Positions 1 through 10,328 of a stretch of DNA of 64,000 nt are shown one piece after another; the first letter of the stretch is position 1, and every line of letters starts with the position of its first letter. The position numbers and the translations under genes were made by a program. This DNA is from Rivularia sp. MS3 (GTDB lineage: Bacteria; Cyanobacteriota; Cyanobacteriia; Cyanobacteriales; Nostocaceae): contig JAHCMI010000053.1 in assembly GCA_019192545.1 (NCBI GenBank), positions 1-64,000 on the forward strand, written 5' to 3'. Under the pieces are notes generated by a model. The model saw only the letters and a program-made list of their open reading frames with translations, made no database searches and was not told the origin of the DNA.

Positions 1-80
1 TGTAACCCAACGTTGGTGTTGGGTTGCGCTTCGCTTCACCCAACCTACTTAACTATCGGACACGCTTCACCCAACCTACG
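1..80. repeat. REP-like repeat with hairpin
   Basis: An 8-bp inverted repeat AACCCAAC/GTTGGGTT lies at 4-25, followed by two near copies of a 'cgcttcacccaacctac' motif at about 33-49 and 63-79. The same 'gtaggttgggtt' vocabulary recurs at 11716, 13094 and 13867, so this is a dispersed intergenic repeat family. No gene is seen in 1-265. Confidence 0.6.
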
Positions 81-265
81 TAGCGACTTTAGAACCCCGC
101 AAAATTAATGAAGACGAGTAGCTAGCTACTACTTACAGAATGAAATAATCTATAACGGTAGGCAGAGCTTTGGAAACACAAATATAAATATCTTAGAATA
201 TTGCGCCGCAATGACTTTACATTGTTATGATTAGTACAACTGTAGTTATCGGTTAAATATTTATT

Positions 266-2386
266 GTGGAACTACGGGCATTGTTATTAGATAGTATTTT
301 AATTTCAATAGTGGTGTTTTGCTGGAATATTTATCTATTGAAGCGTCTTGACTATAGTAACCAGATTAATTACAGCTATCATCATTTTTTTAATAATACT
401 TATCAATCTTTGTTTATTGTAAAACCTAATGGCGTTTTATTAGAAGCTAACCAAAAAGCGCTCGACTGCTTGTGCTTAAAGAAAAAAGATATCCGAGGAA
501 AACATTTATCCTCTATTTTTTTACCGAAACTCACTAGCTCAACAAAACAACAGCTAAAAGATGGTATAGCTAGGACAGTTAAGGGTGAATTAGTAAATAT
601 AAACTTTGAGCTATCGCAGGCAAAGAATGTTACTAAAAAAATAGATTTTTCGCTGACACCAATTACTAACAATAAAGGAAAAGTAACTTTTATAATTGTC
701 GAAGTCTTAAATATCGCCCAAAGCAGTTTCATAGAATTACCACAGCATCAATTATTGGAAAGCTTTTTTAAAAATGCTGCAATTGGTTTAGCTATCCTCG
801 ATAGTGAATGGCGACACGTACTAATTAATGAAACTTTAGCAGATATTAATGGCAAATCGGTAGAGGAGCATATTGGTAAAGCTGTTCGCGAGATAATACC
901 AGAAATAGCTCCTAAATTAGAATCAATTTATCAAGAGGTTTCCACCACAGGTGAACCCGTATATGGAATTGAAATTACGGGAGAAACTCCCAAGGAACCA
1001 GGTTTAATTAGAAATTGGGAAGCAACTTATTTCTCTTTACCAGTTTCTGATAATTCCAATGGAATTGGCTGTATAGTACTCGAAGTTAGCAAACGTAAAC
1101 AAGCAGAACAAGCTCTTAGAACTAGACTCAAGCAGCAAGCAGTTGTAGCACAATTAGGAGAGCTTGCTTTATCGGGGCTGGAATTACCCGATTTATTCGA
1201 GCAAGCTACAGCTTTAGTGGCTCAAAGTCTTGATGTTGACTCTTGCAAAATTCTCGAACTGCTTCCTGGAGACGATAAACTAATTCTACGTGCTTGTGTA
1301 GGTTTAGAAGCAGAATTAGTCAATAAAGCTATATTGAAAACTGAGTTAAATTCTCAAGCCGGTTATACTTTACTATCGGGAGAACCAGTTATATTAAAAA
1401 ATTTGAATCAAGAAACTAGATTTCATGGTTCTTCCTTACTATATAAGCATAAATATATTAGCGGTCTGAGTGCAATTATTTCAGGAAAAGAAAAAAGGGC
1501 TTTTGGGGTATTAGAAGCGCATTCCACTGTAGAGCATCAATTTAATTGGCATGATGCAAATTTTCTGCAATCGGTAGCTAATATTTTATCTACTGCAATT
1601 GCTCGCAAACAAGCAGAAGATGAAATTCGTCAATTGAATGCAACTTTGGAAGCTCGGGTAAAACAGCGAACTAAGCAATTAGAAGCAGCAAATCAAGAAT
1701 TAGAAGCTTTTTGTTATTCAGTTTCTCACGATTTACGGGCACCTTTACGGGCTATTCAAGGTTTTGCTCAGGTTTTGATTGAAGACTACGAACATTTATT
1801 TGACGATATAGGACTAGAATATTTAAATCGCCTCACCACAGCGGCGGCACATTTAGATACTTTAATTTTAGATTTATTAGCATACAGTCGTTTGGGTAGA
1901 ACTCAAATTCAATTTACAGAAGTTGATTTAGCAACTTTAGTTGAGGAAATACTCAAAGAACTTGAATCAGAATTACGGCAAACACAAGCCAAAGTTCATA
2001 TCAATACAACTCTTCCTTCAGTTAGAAGTCAGAAAAGCATTTTAAAATCAGCGATTACAAATTTGATCGCTAACGCAATTAAATTTGTTCATCCCAACGT
2101 TCATCCAGTTGTGACAATTTCAGCAGAAGAAGACGGTGGATATGTCAGATTATGGATAGAAGATAACGGTATTGGTATTGCTTTGGAACATCAAGAAAGG
2201 ATTTTTCGAGTTTTCGAGCGGCTACATGGCATCGAATCCTATGCCGGTACCGGAATTGGCTTAGCGATTGTTAAGCGTGGTGTCGAAAGTTTAAACGGTA
2301 GGGTGGGTGTTTTATCTCATCTCGACAAAGGAAGCCGTTTTTGGATTGAACTACCGAGTGTGGCAAATAACTTAAAATTACAATAG
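266..2386 (+). CDS. PAS-PAS-GAF sensor histidine kinase
   Basis: Membrane-anchored sensor kinase of a two-component system. One hydrophobic segment lies near residues 6-25, then two PAS-like domains (about 40-155 and 165-280), a GAF domain (about 295-450), a coiled-coil linker and a HisKA/HATPase module. The phospho-accepting histidine is H488 in the H-box SVSHDLRAPLRAIQGF; N-box and G-box (DNGIGI, GTGIGLAIV) are present. The GAF shows no obvious bilin-attachment cysteine context, so phytochrome function is not claimed. Start is GTG 266. The next gene is a lone receiver, and this H-box type is typical of cyanobacterial kinases that pair with Rcp1-like receivers, so a functional pair is likely. 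The stimulus is unknown. Confidence 0.9.
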   Translation: MELRALLLDSILISIVVFCWNIYLLKRLDYSNQINYSYHHFFNNTYQSLFIVKPNGVLLEANQKALDCLCLKKKDIRGKHLSSIFLPKLTSSTKQQLKDGIARTVKGELVNINFELSQAKNVTKKIDFSLTPITNNKGKVTFIIVEVLNIAQSSFIELPQHQLLESFFKNAAIGLAILDSEWRHVLINETLADINGKSVEEHIGKAVREIIPEIAPKLESIYQEVSTTGEPVYGIEITGETPKEPGLIRNWEATYFSLPVSDNSNGIGCIVLEVSKRKQAEQALRTRLKQQAVVAQLGELALSGLELPDLFEQATALVAQSLDVDSCKILELLPGDDKLILRACVGLEAELVNKAILKTELNSQAGYTLLSGEPVILKNLNQETRFHGSSLLYKHKYISGLSAIISGKEKRAFGVLEAHSTVEHQFNWHDANFLQSVANILSTAIARKQAEDEIRQLNATLEARVKQRTKQLEAANQELEAFCYSVSHDLRAPLRAIQGFAQVLIEDYEHLFDDIGLEYLNRLTTAAAHLDTLILDLLAYSRLGRTQIQFTEVDLATLVEEILKELESELRQTQAKVHINTTLPSVRSQKSILKSAITNLIANAIKFVHPNVHPVVTISAEEDGGYVRLWIEDNGIGIALEHQERIFRVFERLHGIESYAGTGIGLAIVKRGVESLNGRVGVLSHLDKGSRFWIELPSVANNLKLQ

Positions 2387-2537
2387 ACAACGTGAGCAAT
2401 TGCTCAATTTTTATTAACATAAGTTAAGTTTTAAGACAACACTCTAAAGAAGGTTAATTTTTAATAAAAAAAACAGACCTTTAGTATATATCGAGGCGAC
2501 TATAGATTTAAGATTATCTGAAATACAATTGGGAATA

Positions 2538-2984
2538 ATGGCTTTAAAAGAATCTACGATTCTGCTTGTAGAAGACGATTCTAACGATGTCTTGTTTATA
2601 CAGCGGGCTATGAAACGAAGTCAGTTAAATAATCCCTTGCAAGTTGTGCGGGATGGAGATGAAGCTGTTGCATATCTTGCCGGAAAAGAAAAATACGGCA
2701 ATAGGAACGCTTATCCCCTGCCTAGCATAATTCTTCTCGATCTCAAACTTCCTCGTCGCTCTGGTTTGGAAGTTCTCGAATGGCTTAGACAGCAACCTGT
2801 GATTAAACGAATTCCTGTTGTGATTTTGACTTCTTCTAAAGAGCATATTGATGTCAATCGAGCTTATGATATCGGAGTCAATTCTTATTTATTAAAACCC
2901 GTTAACTATAGTGCTTTAAATGATATGATTGAAACGCTAAATGCTTTTTGGGTAAAATTAAATTGCTACCCTTCGATTGCATAA
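2538..2984 (+). CDS. Rcp1-like single-domain response regulator
   Basis: CheY-like receiver of about 148 residues with no output domain. Acidic pocket LLVEDD near the N terminus, phospho-acceptor Asp in ILLDLKLPRRSGLEVL, conserved Thr/Ser in ILTSSKEH and Lys in LLKPV. The length and the long insert after helix 2 match Rcp1-type partners of phytochrome-like kinases. I prefer ATG 2538, with GGGA just upstream, over an in-frame TTG at 2529. It follows the upstream kinase by about 150 bp and probably receives phosphate from it or from the kinase that follows. Confidence 0.88.
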   Translation: MALKESTILLVEDDSNDVLFIQRAMKRSQLNNPLQVVRDGDEAVAYLAGKEKYGNRNAYPLPSIILLDLKLPRRSGLEVLEWLRQQPVIKRIPVVILTSSKEHIDVNRAYDIGVNSYLLKPVNYSALNDMIETLNAFWVKLNCYPSIA

Positions 2985-3241
2985 CTGTAGTATAAACCTT
3001 GAATTTGCTTTCGTATTTTAACTTTGTTTTTTTAGTCTTCACTTTACAGAACACTGGAAAAATAGATTGTTTATTTTAAAACTAATATTTATTATCGAAA
3101 AATCTCAGAATACGGATGAAATTAGCTGGTTTTAATGAAGAAATCAGTAATTTAAACTATAACTATGGCTAGATTCATGAATTTAACATTGCCCAGATGC
3201 ATGTTTACAGGGCAATTATCAAAGTTCTATGACACTCATGT

Positions 3242-4729
3242 ATGAATCAGGCTCGACCGTTAGAAAAAATTCTGCTAATTGATGATAATCCGGATGACCG
3301 TCTTTTAGCAATGCGGGAACTTGCAAAGGAATTTTCTGATTTGCGAGTTTCAGAAATTATTGACGCAAAGGAGTTTGCATCTGCATTAGAAAGAGGTAAT
3401 TACGATCTAGTAATTACAGATTACCAACTTAAATGGACAAATGGGCTGGATGTTTTAAACGCTTTAAAAACTCATTATCCCGATATTCCGGTAATTATGT
3501 TTACTAATTCCGGTACTCAGGAAGTTGCAGTAACAGCGATGAAAGCCGGTTTGGATGATTATGTAATTAAATCACCCAAACATTTTGTTCGTTTAAGTCA
3601 AGCTGTGCGTTTAGCTTGGGAAAATGCTCAAACTCGTTTGAGATTGAATCAAACAAGTTTACGCTTGCAATTTCTATTAAATCAACTGAATGTAGGAGTA
3701 TTCCGAGCGACTTTAAATGGCGAACTTATTGAATGTAGCAATGGTTTTCTGCGTCTTTTAAAGTTGAATACCCCAGAAGAAGCAAGAATCTTTTTCCGTA
3801 GTTATCCAAAATTTCATTTATCTAAATCTTCCCAAAAGCCACCTTGGGAGAAAGAAATAAAATTATTACTTGATGGCAATCATATTTGGTTGATGTTGAG
3901 CGAAACTCTTACCGAGTTAGACGGTGAAACCGTGATTGATGGTTTATTGCAAGATATTACCGAACGTAAAAAAGCCGAAGCTGCAATTCAACAACTTAAC
4001 CAAACTCTTGAGCGTCGAGTTTCTGAACGAACTGCTCAATTAGAAGCAACAAACAAAGAGCTAGAAACCTTTGCTTATTCAATATCTCACGATTTGAGGT
4101 CGCCAATTCGTCAGGTGCAGAGTTTTGCCAAGTTATTGTACGAGTCTTTAAAATCAATCAATCTTTCCGAAGAGATTGATAGCTATCTAGAAATGATTAT
4201 TAAACTGACTCAAAGAGCCGGTAAGATGATAGATGACTTAATCGAGTTTTCCACCACCGGAAGATTTGAAATGTTCTACACAACTATTGATATGAATAGT
4301 TTGGTGGAAGAAGTCAAGCAGCAACTGATATCGCAAACTCAAGGTAGAACATTTATTTGGGATATTGAATCTCTTCCGAGGGTAAATGGCGATCGCACCT
4401 TGTTAAGAATAGTTTGGCAGAATCTCATCGAAAACGCGATTAAATATACCAGTCATAAAGATATTGCAGAAATTAAGATTGGTAGCACTTCAAACTCATC
4501 AGAAATCACTTTTTTTATCGTAGACAACGGAGTTGGGTTCGATATGCGTTATGTTGAAAGAATTTTCGGAATTTTTCAAAGACTGCATACCGACGCAGAA
4601 TTTGAAGGAACCGGAATCGGACTTGCTAACGTACAGCGAATTATTCATCGCCACGGAGGAAGAATTTGGACTCAATCAAAAATAAATCAAGGAACAACGT
4701 TTTACTTCTCTCTACCAATTAATAAATAA
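3242..4729 (+). CDS. hybrid REC-PAS-histidine kinase
   Basis: An N-terminal receiver (LLIDDNPDDR pocket, Asp in LVITDYQLKW, Lys in YVIKSP) is followed by a degenerate PAS domain (about 140-240), a coiled coil and HisKA/HATPase. The H-box is SISHDLRSPIRQVQSF with H283; ATP-binding boxes DNGVGF and GTGIGLANV are present. It is soluble, with no membrane segment. The kinase half is closely related to that of the gene at 266, so the cluster may form a phosphorelay. Start ATG 3242 is the first in-frame start and directly precedes the receiver. The signal sensed is unknown. Confidence 0.88.
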   Translation: MNQARPLEKILLIDDNPDDRLLAMRELAKEFSDLRVSEIIDAKEFASALERGNYDLVITDYQLKWTNGLDVLNALKTHYPDIPVIMFTNSGTQEVAVTAMKAGLDDYVIKSPKHFVRLSQAVRLAWENAQTRLRLNQTSLRLQFLLNQLNVGVFRATLNGELIECSNGFLRLLKLNTPEEARIFFRSYPKFHLSKSSQKPPWEKEIKLLLDGNHIWLMLSETLTELDGETVIDGLLQDITERKKAEAAIQQLNQTLERRVSERTAQLEATNKELETFAYSISHDLRSPIRQVQSFAKLLYESLKSINLSEEIDSYLEMIIKLTQRAGKMIDDLIEFSTTGRFEMFYTTIDMNSLVEEVKQQLISQTQGRTFIWDIESLPRVNGDRTLLRIVWQNLIENAIKYTSHKDIAEIKIGSTSNSSEITFFIVDNGVGFDMRYVERIFGIFQRLHTDAEFEGTGIGLANVQRIIHRHGGRIWTQSKINQGTTFYFSLPINK

Positions 4730-4813
4730 ATTATTAAATTTTTATCTTAAATAATTGTTAAGATTATCAACTTTTAAATAGAATTGTTAATTCCTAATTT
4801 GACTATTCTCATG

Positions 4814-4844
4814 CCTAAAGAAATGTAAAAACTTGTTCTTTAGG
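4814..4844. other. 9-bp perfect inverted repeat (hairpin)
   Basis: CCTAAAGAA at 4814-4822 pairs perfectly with TTCTTTAGG at 4836-4844 across a 13-base loop, in the gap between two kinase genes. There is no T-tract after it, so it is not a classical terminator. It could be a regulatory or processing hairpin. Confidence 0.45.
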
Positions 4845-4974
4845 TAGACGATAATGGTAATAGATTTTTGTATGGTTTTGGTAAGTAATTTAATCTAAAA
4901 ACTCTTGCTAACTACCCGAGGAGGTACCCACTCTGCTAGTAAACACTTTACCCAGCAATCTGCTTTTCCGAAAA

Positions 4975-6924
4975 ATGTTGCATATTCTGTTGCTAGAAGA
5001 CGACTCAGCAGATTGCGAGTTAATTCGCGCTACTCTCAAAAGTGGTGGTATCAATTGTAATTTAAAAACGGTAGCGACTCGCCCAGCTTTTTTAACAGAG
5101 TTGCAAAATGATAGTTTAGATTTGATTTTATCTGACTATTTACTTCCTCAATTTGATGGCATTTTGGCTTTAAAATTAGCTCAAGAAACGTGTCCGGATA
5201 TACCTTTCATACTAGTTTCAGGGGTATTGGGAGAAGAAAGAGCTATAGAAGCCTTGAAAGAAGGAGCAACTGATTATGTTCTCAAGCAACGTTTAGAGCG
5301 GTTAGCTCCTTCTGTAAAAAGAGCATTGCGGGAAAGTTCGGAGCGTCAAGCTCTTAAACGTGCTGAAGAATCTTTGCGTCAGACAGACGATATGCTGCGA
5401 GCGGTGGTACAGTCTTCTCCGGTGGCAATCGTGACTTTGAGTTTGGATTATCAAGTTTTAACTTGGAATAAAACTGCCGAACAGGTTTACGGTTGGAAAG
5501 CCTCTGAAGTATTGCACAAACAGCTACCTGTAATTCCACAAAGAAGTAAGAGCGCTTTTAATGGTTGTGTAGAAAGACTCACTCAAAACCAGACTTTAAA
5601 AAACTTAGAATTTCGTCATCTAAAGAAAGACGGTTCTGAAGTTGATATTAATGTTTCTTTAGCACCCCTACATGACAATAAAGGAAATAGCTGCTGTTTT
5701 ATCATGACTGCGGTTGATATAACCTTAAGCAAGCAAGTGGAAGCAGAGCGTAAAGTTTTGTTGCAGCGAGAACGAAAAGCTCGTGCAGATGCTGAACAAG
5801 CAAGTCTAATTAAAGACGAGTTTTTAGCAATAGTTTCCCATGAATTGCGAACTCCCCTTAATGCAATTTTGGGATGGACTAAACTGATAAATAGCGGCAG
5901 AATTAAACCAGAAAGATTTCAACAAGCTTTAGAAGTTATCGACCGAAATGCGACTTTGCAAGCGCAATTAATCGAAGATTTACTTGATATTTCGCGGATA
6001 ATTCGCGGGCAACTGCATTTAGAGCTTCATCCAGTCAATTTAGCTAGTGTAATCAATGAAGCTGTAGAAACTTTACACTTAGCAGCAGAAGCTAAATCTA
6101 TTTGCGTAGAATTAAATTTGGATGAAAACGTCAGGAATATAGTAGGGGATTCCAATCGTATTTCTCAAGTGATGTGGAATTTAGTTTCTAACGCCATTAA
6201 GTTTACCGATATCGGGGGAACCATAGAAATTAGCTTACAGGAAGTAGGCTCAAACGCTCAAATTCAAGTTAGAGATACGGGCATTGGTATCGGTGAAGAT
6301 TTCATTGATTCAGTGTTTGAATATTTTCGTCAGGCAGATGGTTCTACAACCCGCTCTAAAGGTGGTTTAGGATTGGGTTTAGCAATTACCCGTAACTTAG
6401 TCGAAGCCCACGGTGGTAATATCCAAGTAGAAAGTCCGGGAGTAGGGTTAGGGACAGTTTTTACAGTTAAGTTTCCCGTAGTATTTAACAATGCCGCAGA
6501 CTCTGAATCTGCAAAACTTTTAGAAAACAGTCCCAAAGAACTTGCTTCTACCAGAATATTAGTAGTAGATGACGAACCCGATGCTCGGGAATTAGTAGCT
6601 TTTATTTTAGAAGAACAAGGTGCCCAAATCGAAATAGCAGATTCGGCAAAACAAGCTTTGTGTAAACTTGAAGAATTCGTACCTGATGTTTTAATCAGCG
6701 ATATTGGAATGCCAGGAGAAGACGGTTTTAGCTTATTAAGTAAAATACGCAAACTCTCAAGTAACAAAGGAAGTAATGTTGCTGCGATCGCCTTAACAGC
6801 ATTTGCCACGCAACAAGACCGTGAAAGAGCTATTGAGGCTGGTTTTCAAGCACATTTAGCGAAACCTTTTGATGCTGATGAATTGATTAACTTAGTAATT
6901 AATTTGTCACCGAAGACAAAGTAA
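4975..6924 (+). CDS. hybrid REC-PAS-histidine kinase-REC
   Basis: Soluble hybrid kinase with receivers at both ends. The N-terminal receiver (LLLEDDSADC, Asp in LILSDYLLPQFDG) is followed by PAS (about 135-255), coiled coil, HisKA with H289 in IVSHELRTPLNAILGW, HATPase (DTGIGI, GLGLGLAI) and a C-terminal receiver (ILVVDDEPDARE, Asp in VLISDIGMPGEDGF, Lys in LAKPF). This layout is common in cyanobacterial multistep relays. The H-box is of the classical HisKA type, unlike the two upstream kinases. Start ATG 4975. It is co-directional with the cluster but 245 bp downstream, so it may have its own promoter. Confidence 0.9.
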   Translation: MLHILLLEDDSADCELIRATLKSGGINCNLKTVATRPAFLTELQNDSLDLILSDYLLPQFDGILALKLAQETCPDIPFILVSGVLGEERAIEALKEGATDYVLKQRLERLAPSVKRALRESSERQALKRAEESLRQTDDMLRAVVQSSPVAIVTLSLDYQVLTWNKTAEQVYGWKASEVLHKQLPVIPQRSKSAFNGCVERLTQNQTLKNLEFRHLKKDGSEVDINVSLAPLHDNKGNSCCFIMTAVDITLSKQVEAERKVLLQRERKARADAEQASLIKDEFLAIVSHELRTPLNAILGWTKLINSGRIKPERFQQALEVIDRNATLQAQLIEDLLDISRIIRGQLHLELHPVNLASVINEAVETLHLAAEAKSICVELNLDENVRNIVGDSNRISQVMWNLVSNAIKFTDIGGTIEISLQEVGSNAQIQVRDTGIGIGEDFIDSVFEYFRQADGSTTRSKGGLGLGLAITRNLVEAHGGNIQVESPGVGLGTVFTVKFPVVFNNAADSESAKLLENSPKELASTRILVVDDEPDARELVAFILEEQGAQIEIADSAKQALCKLEEFVPDVLISDIGMPGEDGFSLLSKIRKLSSNKGSNVAAIALTAFATQQDRERAIEAGFQAHLAKPFDADELINLVINLSPKTK

Positions 6925-7018
6925 AATGTCTTGAAATTAAAAGCGAGTGAGGAGGATTAAGTACAGCTTCATACAGAATCGGTATAAATCAAAATTAAAA
7001 AATTAATATAAAAATAAA

Positions 7019-7618
7019 ATGCTCGATTGGGTCACGAATATAATATCTTCTTTTGGCTATGCAGGCATTGCTTTGCTAATGTTATTAGAAAACATCTTTC
7101 CACCAATACCTTCGGAGTTAATAATGCCCTTAGCGGGATTTACGGTAAACCAAGGTAAGCTAAACATGCAGCTAGTAATTTTAGCAGGAACCTTGGGTTC
7201 GGTTTTAGGTGCATTACCTTGGTATTACCTTGGTAAATTAGTTGGTGAAGAACGTTTGCGAAAATGGATAAATAAATATGGCAAATGGCTGGCTTTATCC
7301 GGTAAAGATATAGATAGGTCGAAAAGATGGTTAGATAAATATGGAAAAGCCGTAGTATTTTTCGGTCGTTTAGTTCCTGGAATTCGTACATTTATATCCG
7401 TTCCCGCAGGATTAGATAAAATGCCGTTAATACCATTTTTATTATACTCCTTTGCAGGTAGTTTAATATGGACGGCAATTTTAACATATGCAGGTTTTTT
7501 ATTAGGAGAAAACTTTCAACTAGTAGAAAAATATATCAAGCCAATTTCCATAATTGTCTTCGCAACCATTGTCATTTACTTAATAATTACATTTGTTCGA
7601 CGGAAAAATAGAAAGTGA
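7019..7618 (+). CDS. DedA-family membrane protein
   Basis: Integral membrane protein of the DedA/VTT (SNARE-associated) family, whose bacterial members act in phospholipid transport and envelope homeostasis. The early ENIFPPIPSELIMPLAGF motif and the later FFGRLVPGIRTFISVPAG motif, with the family's conserved F-R-x-x-P-G-x-R, are diagnostic. Four or more hydrophobic helices are visible. The 199-aa length is normal. The C terminus is basic (VRRKNRK). It starts at ATG 7019, about 95 bp after the hybrid kinase, and may be co-transcribed with it. Substrate unknown. Confidence 0.9.
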   Translation: MLDWVTNIISSFGYAGIALLMLLENIFPPIPSELIMPLAGFTVNQGKLNMQLVILAGTLGSVLGALPWYYLGKLVGEERLRKWINKYGKWLALSGKDIDRSKRWLDKYGKAVVFFGRLVPGIRTFISVPAGLDKMPLIPFLLYSFAGSLIWTAILTYAGFLLGENFQLVEKYIKPISIIVFATIVIYLIITFVRRKNRK

Positions 7619-7626
7619 ACGGTTAA

Positions 7627-7985
7627 TATGTTCGTAGTTGCGCTTGAGCGCCAAACATGTGGAACAGAAACCCACCAATAATAAATAATTATCAAATTTC
7701 AGTTACCAACGAATAATTAATAAATATGCTCGTAGTTGCGCTTTAGCGCCAAACATGTAGAACACAAACCCATTAATTACAAATAATTACCAAACTTCAG
7801 TTACCAACTAATAATTATCAATAAATATGTTCGTAGTTGCGCTTAAGCGCCAAACATGTTGAACAGAAACCCACCAATAATAAATAATTATCAAATTTCA
7901 ATTACCAACTAATAGTTATCAATAAATATGTTCGTAGTTGCGCGTCTTCACTCCACATTTTTGGCGCTAAAGCGCAACTACGAGC
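7627..7985. repeat. ~100-bp tandem repeat, 3.5 copies
   Basis: Three consecutive units of about 98-100 bp, starting near 7627, 7725 and 7825, each begin with atg(t/c)tcgtagttgcgct, contain a GCGCTxxAGCGC palindrome, then 'aaacatgt', then an AT-rich tail ending in 'ataattatcaata'. A fourth partial copy near 7926 runs into an inverted copy of the 'gtagttgcgct' core up to the stop of the next, opposite-strand gene. It fills the gap between convergent genes and could form stacked hairpins. Confidence 0.85.
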
Positions 7986-7989
7986 GCAA

Positions 7990-10092
7990 CTACGAGCGAA
8001 CTTTTAACTGCAAATGATTTATTTCGGTTAACTGTGCTTCCCAATTCGGCTCAATCACAATCGTACTAATCTTTTCTACAATAATCGCAGCACCTTGAAT
8101 AACATCCCCCGGTTGTAAATCTTCCCGACGATAAACCGGAGCAGAATACCATTTATCTTGAGTAAACATCTGTACCGTTTCCACAGGATTCGCAAATTCA
8201 TCCAACCCGCGAGTGCGTTTAACCAAAGCTTCCTCTGGAGTATCCATTTTTTGAATCACCTCCACCGAAACCGACTCCACAATCAAATTTTTCTCAGCTT
8301 GCACAAAACCGTATCTCAACTTATGCTCCTCCTCAAATTCCTCCCGCATTATTCCCACACTTACATCAAAATCAACCCCCAAAACAGAATTAGTCCCCTG
8401 ATACTTCAAATTAACTTTTCTTACAGCCTCTTTGCGCTCCTCTGCGCTCCTCTGCGTTTCTAATTCTCCCCTTGCTTGACTTTCCAATCCTTCCATTAAC
8501 CCCTGCAAATATTTCAACAAATCATTATTTAAAATCTTCTCCACACCCGCTTCCCTTATCGCCCTGACATCAGCCAAACCCATACCGTAAGCAGAAAGCA
8601 CCCCAGCATAAGGATGTAGAAAAATCTTCTTCATTCCCAAAGTATCGGCAATTAAACAAGCAACCTGCGCTCCCGCACCTCCAAAACAGCAAAGCGCGTA
8701 ATTAGTCACGTCATAACCGCGTTGCAGACTTATTTTTTTAATTGCATTAGCCATACTTTCCACAGCTATGGAAATAAAACCAGCAGCAACCTGCTCCGGT
8801 GTACGATGATTTCCTGTAGCTTCTTCAATCTCCCGAGATAGCTGTATAAATTGTTCAGTAACAACATCTTTATCCAAAGGTAAATTTCCATCCTTACCAA
8901 ACACCGCCGGGAAATATTGCGGATGAATTTTACCCAACATCACATTAGCATCCGTCACCGCCAACTTTCCTCCGCGACGATAACAAGCAGGCCCCGGATT
9001 CGAGCCAGCAGATTCCGGCCCTACCCGATAGCTAGAACCATCAAACGATAAAATTGAACCACCACCAGCAGCGATTGTATGTATTGCCAGCACTGGAACC
9101 CGCATTCTAGCACCAGCAATTTCATTCTCTAACTGCCGCTCGTATTCTCCGTTGAAATGGGCAACATCGGTACTAGTTCCCCCCATATCAAAAGTAATTA
9201 TTAAATTAAAACCACCCCGCAAACTAGTTTGTACCGCACCAACAATACCCCCCGCAGGACCGCTTAAAATGCTATCCTTACCTTGAAATTTTTGGGCATC
9301 AACTAGCCCACCATCCGACTTCATAAACATTAACTTAACACCGGGCAATTGACTAGCTACAGAGTCAACATAGCGACGTAATATAGGAGTTAAATACGCA
9401 TCAACAACAGTAGTATCTCCTCGGCTAACCAATTTCATCAACGGACTAACTTCGTGAGAAACAGATATCTGCGTAAAGCCGACTTCCCGAGCAATTTCAC
9501 TAACTTGTTGCTCGTGCTGCGGATAATTGTAACTATGCATCAGCACCACAGCACAGCTACGAATTCCCGTGTTGTAAATTGCTTGTAAATCTTTCCTTAC
9601 TGCTTCAACATCTACCGGGATTAACTCATTACCCTTCGCGTCGTAACGCTCGTTAACTTCAACAACTTGCTCGTAAAGCATACTCGGTAAAACAATGTGA
9701 CGAGCAAAAATATCGGGACGATTTTGATAGCCAATTCGCAAAGCATCCTTGAATCCCTTAGTAATGACAAGTAAAACCCTGTCTCCCTTTCTTTCTAATA
9801 AAGCATTAGTAGCGACAGTAGTACCCATCTTCACCACTTCAATTTCTTCAGTGGGAATCGGTTGATTGCTGGGAATGCCAAGAATATCGCGAATACCCTG
9901 AATAGCTGCATCTTGATATTGTTCGGGATTTTCCGAAAGCAGCTTATAAACGATAACCCACTGTTGATTCGGCAGAGGAACAATTAAAAAGCGTTGGGGA
10001 TGATTTGCGAGTTGCTTGATTGTAGATTGATTGTCAGTAACGGCAACAATATCGGTAAAAGTGCCACCCCTGTCAGCAAATACTTTTAGCAT
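7990..10092 (-). CDS. hyuA: hydantoinase/oxoprolinase A subunit (HyuA-like)
   Basis: ATP-dependent hydantoinase/oxoprolinase subunit A family, which phosphorylates and opens cyclic amides such as 5-oxoproline or N-methylhydantoin. Visible family motifs are FADRGGTFTDIV at the N terminus, MGTTVATNALLER, SGPAGGIVGA, FDMGGTSTDVAHF and CCFGGAGAQ. At about 700 aa it matches the A subunit alone; the B subunit (HyuB) is not next to it. The frame is open to 10188, but MLKVFADRGG at 10092 is where family members start, so I chose that. Substrate is not predictable from sequence. Confidence 0.88.
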   Translation of the reverse strand: MLKVFADRGGTFTDIVAVTDNQSTIKQLANHPQRFLIVPLPNQQWVIVYKLLSENPEQYQDAAIQGIRDILGIPSNQPIPTEEIEVVKMGTTVATNALLERKGDRVLLVITKGFKDALRIGYQNRPDIFARHIVLPSMLYEQVVEVNERYDAKGNELIPVDVEAVRKDLQAIYNTGIRSCAVVLMHSYNYPQHEQQVSEIAREVGFTQISVSHEVSPLMKLVSRGDTTVVDAYLTPILRRYVDSVASQLPGVKLMFMKSDGGLVDAQKFQGKDSILSGPAGGIVGAVQTSLRGGFNLIITFDMGGTSTDVAHFNGEYERQLENEIAGARMRVPVLAIHTIAAGGGSILSFDGSSYRVGPESAGSNPGPACYRRGGKLAVTDANVMLGKIHPQYFPAVFGKDGNLPLDKDVVTEQFIQLSREIEEATGNHRTPEQVAAGFISIAVESMANAIKKISLQRGYDVTNYALCCFGGAGAQVACLIADTLGMKKIFLHPYAGVLSAYGMGLADVRAIREAGVEKILNNDLLKYLQGLMEGLESQARGELETQRSAEERKEAVRKVNLKYQGTNSVLGVDFDVSVGIMREEFEEEHKLRYGFVQAEKNLIVESVSVEVIQKMDTPEEALVKRTRGLDEFANPVETVQMFTQDKWYSAPVYRREDLQPGDVIQGAAIIVEKISTIVIEPNWEAQLTEINHLQLKVRS

Positions 10093-10328
10093 AATTTTGA
10101 TTTTTATAGAAGTACCCTTCATCAAAGAATAGATGATGAGGAGATATAGCATTGCTACGTCTCTACAAGAGTTATCGTTAATTAACAAAGGTTTTACGGG
10201 AAACTAACAAATCGCCCTCACCCTCGAAGGGTGGGGCTATAGAAACAAAACCCACCTGCGTGGGCTGAGTTACTAGAAAGTTGATGAGATTATAATTAAA
10301 AAATATTGTGTAGCTTTTTAATAAAAAT

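Noticed and set aside
266-2386. Phytochrome (bilin-binding) identity for the first kinase
   Set aside because: The GAF domain lacks a recognisable chromophore Cys context and there is no PHY domain; kept as a general PAS-GAF kinase.
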